From NCBI GenBank assembly GCA_019358975.1, contig JAHHIL010000055.1, positions 1 to 36,112 on the forward strand: a stretch of 36,112 nucleotides of DNA, written 5' to 3'. The stretch is from Trichocoleus desertorum ATA4-8-CV12 (GTDB lineage: Bacteria > Cyanobacteriota > Cyanobacteriia > FACHB-46). The notes below the pieces were generated by a model. It worked only from the letters and a program-made list of their open reading frames with translations. It ran no database searches and had not been told where the DNA came from. Shown piece after piece: positions 1-7,813 of the stretch (within the stretch, counting starts at the first letter, position 1; every line of letters begins with the position of its first letter). The translations under genes were made by a program, and so were the position numbers.

Positions 1-254
1 GCGTAGCGCATACCCCTCAACTCACGCGGGATGTCCGTGTATCCCGACGCTCACCGTTGGCGTAGCCTGCCGAAGGCATAGCGGTAGAGCGCGGGACTTA
101 CAGCCTCCCGAACCCACCACCAGTTAAAAGGTATACAGTCCCAGTCCGTCACCTTTTTAGTGCTACCAGGTTAGTGCTACCAGACTGAGAACCCCAAAAG
201 ACTTACATCCTAGCTAAGTTCTGCTCTGAGTAAACTAGCGTTGCATAAGTCGAT
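1..254. other. Non-coding left edge with short repeats
   Basis: I see no gene in this stretch. It holds a short GC-rich dispersed repeat at about 59-83 with the core GCGTAGCCTGCCGAAGGCAT, of a kind often seen between cyanobacterial genes. It also holds a 13-bp tandem duplication, TTAGTGCTACCAG, at 157-169 and 171-183. The frame of the following SulP fragment is closed by a TAA at 246-248, so the missing N-terminus of that gene is not here. Confidence 0.5.
157..183 (+). repeat. Tandem duplication of 13 bp
   Basis: TTAGTGCTACCAG occurs twice, separated by a single G. This is a direct reading. It probably arose by slippage, and no function is visible. Confidence 0.8.
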
Positions 255-1181
255 GTGGCATCCGGTGCAGGCCCGATTGCTGGCTTGTATGGTGCTGTCT
301 GCGTTGGTTTTTTTGCTGCCTTGTTTGGTGGTACACCGACCCTCATTTCAGAACCAACAGGCCCCATGACAGTTGTAATGACCACCATCGTTGCGTCATT
401 AACAGCAAACAATCCAGAGAACGGGCTAGCAATGGCATTCACTGTCGTGATGCTGGCAGGTATCTTTCAAGTAATCTTTGGCATATTTCGCTTGGGTAAA
501 TACATTAGAGAAGCACTGAATGAAATGGATCTAATTGCAGCCGGAATTGCCCTCTACGTCAAATTTCTGCTCATGCCCAATCCAGCCGCACATGTATCCG
601 ATCTCTCGATTATCGAAGCGGTGGTTCAAGATAGTGGCGTCCCAAATGCAGTTTCGGGCATCATTTTTAGAAATCGACTGTATGACACGATTTTTGAAGT
701 TATCGTCTTTACGATCGCCATCATGGGCGTCCACTTTCTGTTAGCAAATGAGCGACCCTTCCCCACGATTCATCAGTTTACCGATCAGCCTTCAATTGTA
801 CTAGCAAGACTGGGAGCTACTATTGCCGCGCTCGTCGGGGTGGAATTGGCGATTCGGGGGCACCTAACTCCGGGGGGTGGATTTGCGGCTGGAGTTGCGG
901 GTGGAACGGCGATCGCACTGGTGGCAATTACCTCACCCTCGGAGTGGATGGAGTCGATTTATCGACGCTGGTATGCCGCCACCTGGGAGAAAATTTCAGT
1001 GCTGGTTTTCATTGTTCTAGCGGTCATCACACTGATCGGCGTTGAATTACCCCACGGTGAGTTAGGCGCACTCGTGAGCGGCGGCGTAGTTCCCCTGCTC
1101 AACATCCTGGTTGCCATTAAAGTTGCGCTGGGTTCCTGGGCTGCGATTTTGGTGTTTATTCGCTATCGGGGATTGTTGTAA
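255..1181 (+). pseudogene. In-frame chimera: SulP transporter N-part fused to MrpB/MnhB-type antiporter subunit
   Basis: The 308-codon frame has two unrelated halves. Residues 1-84 match the first membrane segments of a SulP-type anion (bicarbonate/sulfate) permease, with ASGAGPIAGLYGAV and the SEPTGPMTVVM loop. From about residue 85 (nt ~507) the sequence becomes the last part of a cyanobacterial Mrp/Mnh Na+/H+ antiporter, subunit B type, with the family signature GHLTPGGGFAAG and several membrane helices. The SulP part lacks its first ~50 residues: a TAA lies just upstream at 246-248, and the GTG at 255 is only a nominal start. It also lacks everything after helix 3 or so, including the STAS domain. 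I infer that a deletion joined the interiors of two genes and happened to keep the frame open. A product could be made, but neither transporter is complete. Confidence 0.75.
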
Positions 1182-1264
1182 GGAATTTCCGACTAACTGG
1201 TTGTATCTAGCTTTAAGAACTAGTGAACCCATCCCTTAATCGCTGCCACTCTTAGGAAGTTTTG

Positions 1265-3193
1265 ATGAATCGCTCCTTTTTCGCTCTCCTACTAGGAACT
1301 AGCTTGGTTGTTTCCTGCTTCCCGCTCTCGGTGCTCTCAAATCAGGGCACACCCCAGGTCATGGCTCAAGCGGTTGCTGCCCCAGTGCTAGCTCAGGCTC
1401 CGCGCCTGGATGTGAGTGTTCTGCGGGAGCGGCTAAAGGCGCAAGATTGGCAAGCTGCCGATGCTGAAACTCGCCGCATTCTCCAAACTTGGGTGCATCC
1501 TAAGGATGATGTTTTTGGCTCACCGCTGGCCACCAATATTCCTCCTGAAGTTCTGCAAACCTTAGACCAGCTCTGGACGGAAGCGAGCGGAGGGCGTTTT
1601 GGCTTCAGTGCTCAGAAGCAGATTTGGGATCAAGTTAGAGCCCAACATCCGGATAACACCAACACTGCTGCCAAGGCCTTTGGCGATCGCGTGGGCTGGA
1701 CTCGACGAACCCCCGATCCAGAAAACTTTGTAGCCCCAGAGTGGCTGACTGAGCCAGAGCTGAATTACTCGCGCCAAGCTCCGGTGGGGCACCTACCTTG
1801 GGCAGGTATTTCCTGGGAGCGCATCAATACAATGCTCAATGCCCAAAGCTGTGGCAGTTGTACGATCGATGCTCAGTATTTGCAGGGAGAACGCTTTAAC
1901 CGATACCTGCCAGTGTTGTTCAATTGGCTCACCACAGCCCTGAAAGACCCTTTACCCACCGAAGGAGCCTGGAACCAAGCCCGTCTCGCCTACTCCATCA
2001 ATCTCAGAGCGCTTTATTCCGACAATGACTGCCCCGTCTATCCTTTAGCACAGGCGATTAGCCCCAACAGCAAGATTCTGGCAATTAGCAGCTATAGCTA
2101 TGGACGCTCCTGTCGTGGCGGTGCTAGCGCCCTAGCTCTATGGAATGCTGAGCGAGGGACTCGACTGATTACCCTACTCCGGGGACAAGCGACAGAAGCT
2201 CTCTCTGATTCAGGGCCACCTCAGGAACCCGCTACCGAGTCTAACCGCATGGTTGGGGATGTGGTGAATGCGATCGCTTTCACGCCCGATGGTCGTCTCG
2301 TGGCAGCGGGGCTATCCAATGGCACGATCCGCCTCTGGGCCACCGATCAAGGCAAAGCACAAGGCAAAGCAGTGCGGACGTTCAGTGGACATCGGTACGC
2401 AGTCAGGGCGATCGCCATTAGCACCGATGGTCAACGGTTAGTGAGTACCAGTGCCGACCGCACCATCAAGTTGTGGAACCTACAAACAGGGCAACTTCTA
2501 CGAACTATCACGTTGCAGCCATCCGATGGCATTGCTCATACTGTGCTCATTAGTGCTGATGGCAAACGACTCGTCACTGCTAGCGATCGCAACAGCTTAC
2601 AACTGTGGGATACCACAACCGGGCAACTGATTCGCACCTTGGTCAATCAAGCCACCAATCTACCCTCCGGAGCGCCCTTTGCCTTCAGTCCCAATAGCCA
2701 GCTCTTGGCAACTGCTGATCCAGATCGCAGCATCAAACTATGGAACGCCACAACCGGAGCGCGGCTGATCACCCTACGCAAGCACAGCGATCGCATCCAA
2801 TCCCTGGCATTTAGCCCCGACAGTGGGCGTCTAGCTAGTAGTGAAGAAAAAACAGCCTACCTCTGGAATCTCCGCACCTACCAACCCATCCATCGCTTCG
2901 GCTTGGTAGACTCCGCTGGACATCCGGTTAAGCCAAACAATCTGGGCTATGTGGCCTTCAGCCCCGATGGCACGATCTTGGCGACTAGTAGCCTGATCCT
3001 ACCCGTGGTAGAAAGTGAGCCGATTCCCCGACAGGGAGTTACCTTATGGGATACCCAAACAGGGCAAAGCATCACGTCCATCCGAGATGTAAATCGGTTT
3101 CAGTTCAGCCCTAATGGTCAGTTCTTGATGACCAACGGGAGAGCAATCCAAATCTGGGAACCTTATCGCCGCCTAATCGCAGCGCCCAATTGA
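1265..3193 (+). CDS. Secreted GUN4-domain protein with WD40 propeller
   Basis: The start is the ATG at 1265, preceded by AGGAAG; a TTG one codon earlier is in frame but less likely. Residues 1-35 look like a signal peptide (hydrophobic LLLGTSLVVSCFPLSVL, then an AQA-type cleavage region), so export to the periplasm or outer surface is likely. Residues ~50-200 carry a GUN4 domain, the porphyrin-binding fold of the Mg-chelatase activator: LWTEASGGRFGFSAQKQIW, FGDRVGW and APVGHLPW are its conserved blocks. Residues ~250-640 form about seven WD repeats with endings such as IKLWNLQTGQLLRTI and LQLWDTTTGQLIRTL, enough for one propeller. CGSC and other cysteines could form disulfides after export. 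Cytosolic GUN4 activates chlorophyll synthesis. An exported GUN4-WD40 protein cannot do that directly, so its role is unknown; tetrapyrrole or ligand sensing is a guess. It is the only intact gene in the first 5.9 kb. Confidence 0.85.
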   Translation: MNRSFFALLLGTSLVVSCFPLSVLSNQGTPQVMAQAVAAPVLAQAPRLDVSVLRERLKAQDWQAADAETRRILQTWVHPKDDVFGSPLATNIPPEVLQTLDQLWTEASGGRFGFSAQKQIWDQVRAQHPDNTNTAAKAFGDRVGWTRRTPDPENFVAPEWLTEPELNYSRQAPVGHLPWAGISWERINTMLNAQSCGSCTIDAQYLQGERFNRYLPVLFNWLTTALKDPLPTEGAWNQARLAYSINLRALYSDNDCPVYPLAQAISPNSKILAISSYSYGRSCRGGASALALWNAERGTRLITLLRGQATEALSDSGPPQEPATESNRMVGDVVNAIAFTPDGRLVAAGLSNGTIRLWATDQGKAQGKAVRTFSGHRYAVRAIAISTDGQRLVSTSADRTIKLWNLQTGQLLRTITLQPSDGIAHTVLISADGKRLVTASDRNSLQLWDTTTGQLIRTLVNQATNLPSGAPFAFSPNSQLLATADPDRSIKLWNATTGARLITLRKHSDRIQSLAFSPDSGRLASSEEKTAYLWNLRTYQPIHRFGLVDSAGHPVKPNNLGYVAFSPDGTILATSSLILPVVESEPIPRQGVTLWDTQTGQSITSIRDVNRFQFSPNGQFLMTNGRAIQIWEPYRRLIAAPN

Positions 3194-3196
3194 TAC

Positions 3197-3343
3197 TCAT
3201 TCCTGACTCATGAGGGCCACGATCGCCTGGACTAAAACCTTTGGTTCAATGGGCTTGGCAAGATGACGCTGGAAGCCAGCAGCAAAGGCTTGCTGTTGAT
3301 CCTGTTCCATTGCATAGGCACTCAGGGCGATCGCCTTCATTCG
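3197..3343 (-). pseudogene. Response-regulator receiver domain, C-terminal remnant
   Basis: On the minus strand the frame reads [19 protein letters not shown], then HLAKPIEPKVLVQAIVALM and a TGA at 3199-3197. This is the last ~48 residues of a CheY-like receiver domain. It includes the conserved Thr/Ser-Ala-Tyr region and the Lys-Pro dipeptide of beta strand 5, as in receiver modules at the end of hybrid histidine kinases. The phosphoacceptor Asp and everything before it are missing. The break at about 3341-3345 coincides with the start of the kdpA fragment on the other strand. It is a remnant, not a functional gene. Confidence 0.8.
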
Positions 3344-4280
3344 AGGATTGACAGGCAGACCGCTGGGTAACTTCTACGTTGATCTGATTCAATCCATTAC
3401 GCGAATTCTGCTGCCCATTAGCATTGTGGGTGCGATCGTCTTCATCGCTGCTGGAATGCCAGAGATGTTAGCAGGTCCAGCCATTGTTCCCACACTGGAA
3501 GATCCAACCATCAGTCAGGCGATCGCCCGAGGTCCGGTTGCCCACTTTGAGATTATTAAAGAGTTGGGCGAGAACGGTGGTGGCTTTTTTGGCATCAACT
3601 CGGCACACCCGTTTGAGAACCCCAATGGATTCACGAATTTGATTGAGCTGGTTGCGATGCTCGTGATTCCGTCCTCAATGATCATCACCTATGGCATCTT
3701 TGCCAATAACTTGAAGCAAGCTTGGTTGGTGTACAGCATTCCACTCACGTTTCTGGTCATCTTTGTTGCCATTACTGCGATCGGGGAATACCAGGGCAAC
3801 TCTGTGGTGAATGCGTTGCTGGGCGGTCAAGCTCCAAATTTGGAAGGAAAAGAAGTTCGATTTGGCTGGGCACAGTCTGCCTTATTTGCCGTGTTTACAA
3901 CCGCTAGTATGTGCGGTGCGGTGAACGGAATGCATGACTCGTTGATGCCCAACGGCGGCTTTATCACCCTGTCTAATATGTTCCTACAAATTGTGTTTGG
4001 TGGGCAGGGAGATTGAGAAACGGGAAGTCGTACTGGCAAGCTTTCTCCTGCTGCTGGTTCACCCGATCGCCGTCTTGATTCCATCTGCTATCACCTTGGC
4101 ATCGTCTGGGCAGTTGGCAGGCATCAGTAACCCTGGATTTCATGGTCTATCCCAGGTGATCTACGAATACGCTTCCGCCGCCTCTAACAACGGGTCTGGA
4201 TTGGAAGGGTTAGGCGATGCCACTCTTTGGTGGAATTTGAGTACTAGTTTTAGCTTGCTGGCAGGACGTTACATTCCCAT
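3342..4280 (+). pseudogene. kdpA: kdpA remnant, potassium-translocating ATPase subunit A
   Basis: This was the K+-binding membrane subunit of the KdpFABC pump. It contains a selectivity-filter region, [19 protein letters not shown], and another filter-like segment, [16 protein letters not shown]. The N-terminal ~150 residues are missing; the fragment starts inside a periplasmic loop at [10 protein letters not shown]. At about 4008 an internal deletion joins VFGGQG directly to [13 protein letters not shown]. This removes roughly 30 residues and shifts the frame, so TGA at 4014-4016 stops translation and the rest (to LLAGRYIPM) continues in the next frame. The C-terminal ~20 residues are also gone where the fragment runs into kdpD at about 4280. 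A full KdpA has about 555 residues, so this gene is dead. Confidence 0.9.
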
Positions 4281-5060
4281 GTGGTGATTGGGCTGCTGGA
4301 GACGCACGGACGCAAGGAAACCGCAGAAAAAGCAGAAGGTTTGGAGATAGTGCCACGCCAGCAGATTAATCACAATGGGGTTGTTCTGACGGAAATGGAT
4401 ACAGAGGCAGTGCTGGCACGTCAACCTCAACGGGCTCTGGTGGATGAACTCGCCCATACCAACGTTCCTGGCTCCCAGCGGGAAAAACGCTATCAGGATG
4501 TTGAGATGCTTCTAACGGCAGGAATCGATGTCTACTCTACCGTCAACATCCAGCATTTAGAGAGTTTGAACGATCTGGTTGCCCGGATTACAGGGATAGT
4601 GGTGCGAGAGCGAGTTCCCGATCGCCTTTTAGAAGAAGCGGATGAAGTTGTCGTTGTGGATGTCACTCCTGAAACACTGGAAGAACGACTACGAGATGGC
4701 AAGATTTATGCAATGGAGAAGGTGGAGCAGTCTCTCCAAAACTTTTTCCAGCGTCGTAATCTGGTTGCGTTAAGAGAACTGGCATTGCGAGAAGTCGCAG
4801 ATAATATTGAGGAAGATGCCCTTGAAGACAATGCCAATAATTCAAAAGTAGACACGCCCTATTGCAGCATCCATGAGCGTGTTTTGGTCTGTGTCTCAAC
4901 CTACCCCAATGCCCTTCAATTGATTCGACGTGGTGCCCGAATCGCTGGATATATGCACGCTCCTTTCTATTGTTTGTTGATGATCCAGACCGTTTTCTCA
5001 CTAAAGTAGAGAGTTTGCATGTTGAAACTTGCGAAAGACTTTGCAAGGAGTTTGGTGGTC
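4281..5060 (+). pseudogene. kdpD: kdpD remnant, sensor protein of the Kdp system
   Basis: The fragment starts at [19 protein letters not shown], a conserved block of the cytoplasmic KdpD N-domain, and continues through LVDELAHTNVPGS, STVNIQHLESLNDLV and VDVTPETLEERL. The first ~70 residues with the Walker A loop are missing. A USP-like segment follows (HERVLVCVSTYPNALQLIRRGARIA). At about 4965-4972 an indel shifts the frame: the original FVDDPDRFLTKVE is readable only in another frame, so the open frame ends at 5009. The remnant ends near KEFGG at about 5060. In Anabaena-type cyanobacteria KdpD is naturally short and lacks the kinase half, so the missing kinase need not be a loss. Loss of kdpB and kdpC between this and the kdpA piece is certain from the direct junction. 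Confidence 0.88.
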
Positions 5061-5494
5061 TATAAGTTCTCCGCAACTGAAGCAGTCGTCCCGAATTGGC
5101 AGAGTCAACTCACTCTAAATCTGGTCAGAGCTTATTTCCGAGCCATTGATGTGGATGCACCCGCAGAAGTTCTATTCCGGTGGTTGTGTCAACTGAAGAT
5201 CGGGTCTTATAGCTATGACTAGCTGGATTACTTAGAGCGGATGTTGTTTGATGTGCGGCAGTCCATCCCCGATCGCCCTAGCCCCAAACAACTACTATCC
5301 GGAGTGGAAAACTTAGCGCTGGGTCAGAGTGTGATGGGAGTTTTTAGGCTGGTTGAGTTTGACCTGAATCGACATTTGACGATCGTCCTGGCGGATCAGC
5401 GGGCGATCGCAATTTTTGGGGAGATTGCTGCGAGTTATGTGGTGGTGCCGAGAGCCGCAAACACCTGTCGGCTGATTCTCAAGGGACATGTACG
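5061..5494 (+). pseudogene. SRPBCC-like (polyketide-cyclase fold) protein remnant
   Basis: The frame reads PNWQSQLTLNLVRAYFRAI, DVDAPAEVLFRWLCQLKIG, then SYSYD-stop-LDYLERM, and continues in the same frame to LILKGHVRY. The pattern of a hydrophobic strand, APAEVLFRWL, and YSYDWLDNL is typical of SRPBCC/START-like proteins of the type often next to DoxX-like genes. The TAG at 5220-5222 most likely replaces the Trp codon of YSYDWLD. The 5' side is fused to kdpD at about 5060, and the 3' side to a DoxX-like gene at about 5494. The family assignment is moderately sure; the pseudogene status is clear. Confidence 0.6.
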
Positions 5495-5787
5495 CTACAT
5501 TTCATTGGTCACTGGTATTCAGCAGCGGATTTCTGGAGGTATTGGCTGGAGTGGGTTTACTGATTCCTCGATTCAGTCGGGCTGCGGCTTGGACTCTAGT
5601 AGTGCTCTACATTGTGGTTTTCCCGGCGAATCTATATCAGGCAATCCATAATATCGATGTCCCTGCTCTCCCTCACGATCCACCTTTGACTTGGTTGCGG
5701 TTGCCTATGCAAGTGTTCCTAGTGGCTTGGGCTTGGTGGTTTACAAAAGGCGATGACGTAATTCAATCACGACAAACTGATGAATGA
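5494..5787 (+). pseudogene. DoxX-like membrane protein, C-terminal remnant
   Basis: The frame FHWSLVFSSGFLEVLAGVGL, then LIPRFSRAAAWTLVVLYIVV and FPANLYQAIHNI is the second half of a small four-helix DoxX-like membrane protein. The first helix and upstream residues are missing. The ATG at 5488 is a chance codon at the junction with the SRPBCC remnant. It stops at TGA 5785-5787. Full-length relatives have about 130-150 residues, so roughly a third is lost. A membrane peptide could still be made, but no upstream translation signal of its own is visible. Confidence 0.65.
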
Positions 5788-5905
5788 AAGGTTGGTTATA
5801 GCTTCCAGCGATCGCAAACCAAAACTCGAACAAGGCGATCTACTATGAAACGACAACCAAAGCCAGTACACTCAGCATTCTGTAACTTTTCGGTGTTCAA
5901 CCTGT

Positions 5906-7810
5906 ATGCTGATGGAGTCAATCAGGGATAGCGCTATGCCCTACTACAGCCAGCCAGAGAGAATTTCAACACTGCTCGAAGCCCTCAATCATCAAACCGT
6001 TGATCAGCTAAAAGCACTGGCGCAACTGTTGCCGAATGGTAGAATTCCAACGCGAAAAGCCGAGCTTGTCAGCTACGTGATGGAACGAATGCAAGTCAAA
6101 TCGTTGCGATCGCTATGGCAGCAGGGCGATCGCCTGCAACAAGCCACGATTGTTGAAGTGGTTCACAGCTCAAACGATTACTACCAGCAGCAACGATTTG
6201 TCAGCAAGTACGGTGCAGAAGCGACTTGGACGACTGACGAGCGCTCATCCTATTATGCGTTCAACCACAATCCGTCAATTTTGGGGCTGTTTTTCTACAG
6301 TGGCACCATGCCGCAAGACCTAAAAGCGCAACTCAAAACATTTGTGCCGTTGCCAGAAACAACGCAAATTGAAAGTCTAGAGACGCTGCCACCTACCCTG
6401 ACGCGAACGCTCGTGGAGTATAACTACCGCGATCGCAAACAGCACTCTAGACAAGTTGAATTCCCATTGAGTATTCGTGAAACTGAAGCGGTTGCAGGAC
6501 GAGATGTGCAGACGGTTTTGCGGTTAGTAGACTTGGGCAAAGTGTCTGTCAGCGACAAAACGTTTTTCCCTCCGGGCGCGACCCTGACGACCATTGCTGA
6601 AGTGTTGGAAGACGGCGACTACTACAGTGATTGGACAGCGAAGCGATCGCCAGCAGAATGGGATTACAGTTATGACATCGGCGCAATCAAGCCATTCGCC
6701 TGGGTGATGCTGTTGCAGGCAGGCAAGCTTGTGGAATTGAACGGTAAACGGTTGGTTCTAACGAAGACTGGACAAAAAGCGATCAATCATTCGCCTGAAA
6801 AGACGCTGCAAACATTATGGAAACAGTGGCTGAAAACGACCAGTCTGGATGAACTGCGGCGCATTGACAGTATCAAGGGTCAAACCGGAAAAGCCAAACG
6901 CAGCCTCACCGCTGTAGCTGGACGACGCAGCGTGATTGTGAATGCACTGAAGGATTGCCCAGTCACGCGATGGGTGGCGCTGTCCGACTTTTTACGCTAC
7001 ATGGTCGCCGCAGGGTATGACTTTGAGGTTAGCCGCAACAGCGAGACATTGTCGATCGAGGGTTACGGTTCGCTCTACTATGGCAGTTGGCTATTTCTAG
7101 AAGCCCGATATATTCTATGTTTCCTGTTTGAGTATGTATCAACGCTGGGCTTAATTGATGTGGCTTACCTGCATCCGGATGAGGGCTTTTTAATATTGCC
7201 CAGCAATGATGATTATAATGATGCCACGTTGAGCCGCTACGATGGGCTAGCATATTTTCGTCTGAATGCGCTCGGTGCTTACTGTCTAGGCTTGAGCGAT
7301 CGCTACGAAGCTGCCGTCCCTGTGCAGAAAGAGATGCTGCGAATTCTGCCCAATTTAGAAGTTGTGGCGGTGAGTGAGCTGTCTCGTGCCGATCGCCTGA
7401 TGCTCAACAGTTTTCTTGTCTCCGTGTCTGACGTGGTGTGGAAGTTGGATCAGGCAAAGCTGTTGAATGCGATCGCTCAGGGTCGTACCGTGGCGGAACT
7501 GCAAGACTGGCTGATTGCCAACAGTAGCGAAGCCTTGCCGCAACCCGTGACTCAGTTTCTTGCCGACCTGCAAACCCGTACTACCAGTCTGCAAGATTTG
7601 GGTTCTGCCCGGTTGATTCGCTGTGCTGACGCTGCGCTTGCCGCCCAAATTGCCAGCGATTCGCGGACCAAAGCGTTCTGTTTTATCGCGGATCAGCCGA
7701 AAGCTGCTGCTGCGGGACAGGCGTGCTATCTGGTTGTGCCTGCCGAAACAGAAACCAAGTTTCACAATGGGTTAAAGAAGTTGGGCTACAGTCTGCCGGG
7801 GTTGAGCTAA
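5906..7810 (+). CDS. Helicase-associated protein (Helicase_C_3-type) paired with XPB
   Basis: This is a protein of 634 residues; an ATG at 5936 (MPYYSQPE), preceded by CAGGGA, is an equally good start and would give 624. Residues ~25-75 form a helical SAP-like segment (LKALAQLLPNGRIPTRKAELV). The middle has no motif I can name. The C-terminal ~150 residues (LRILPNLEVVAVSELSRADR through QACYLVVPAETE) resemble the Helicase_C_3 domain found next to bacterial XPB helicases. No Walker motifs are present, so it is not itself an ATPase. Three bases separate it from the XPB gene, so the two are surely co-transcribed. The same gene order is known from Mycobacterium (Rv0862c beside ercc3/Rv0861c). I infer that it is a partner or nuclease-recruiting subunit of the helicase; its biochemical role is not established. 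Confidence 0.8.
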   Translation: MLMESIRDSAMPYYSQPERISTLLEALNHQTVDQLKALAQLLPNGRIPTRKAELVSYVMERMQVKSLRSLWQQGDRLQQATIVEVVHSSNDYYQQQRFVSKYGAEATWTTDERSSYYAFNHNPSILGLFFYSGTMPQDLKAQLKTFVPLPETTQIESLETLPPTLTRTLVEYNYRDRKQHSRQVEFPLSIRETEAVAGRDVQTVLRLVDLGKVSVSDKTFFPPGATLTTIAEVLEDGDYYSDWTAKRSPAEWDYSYDIGAIKPFAWVMLLQAGKLVELNGKRLVLTKTGQKAINHSPEKTLQTLWKQWLKTTSLDELRRIDSIKGQTGKAKRSLTAVAGRRSVIVNALKDCPVTRWVALSDFLRYMVAAGYDFEVSRNSETLSIEGYGSLYYGSWLFLEARYILCFLFEYVSTLGLIDVAYLHPDEGFLILPSNDDYNDATLSRYDGLAYFRLNALGAYCLGLSDRYEAAVPVQKEMLRILPNLEVVAVSELSRADRLMLNSFLVSVSDVVWKLDQAKLLNAIAQGRTVAELQDWLIANSSEALPQPVTQFLADLQTRTTSLQDLGSARLIRCADAALAAQIASDSRTKAFCFIADQPKAAAAGQACYLVVPAETETKFHNGLKKLGYSLPGLS

Positions 7811-7813
7811 ATC

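Noticed and set aside
255-1181. SulP-MrpB as a designed bifunctional transporter
   Set aside because: The SulP part has only the first few helices and lacks its N-terminus, core and STAS domain. Nothing suggests a functional fusion.
5220-5222. In-frame TAG in the SRPBCC piece, and a second one at 19662-19664 in IS1182: could hint at amber readthrough
   Set aside because: Both genes are truncated and fused, so they are relics. The rhodopsin relic has TAA instead, and intact genes use TAG normally as a stop. Ordinary nonsense mutations explain all three.
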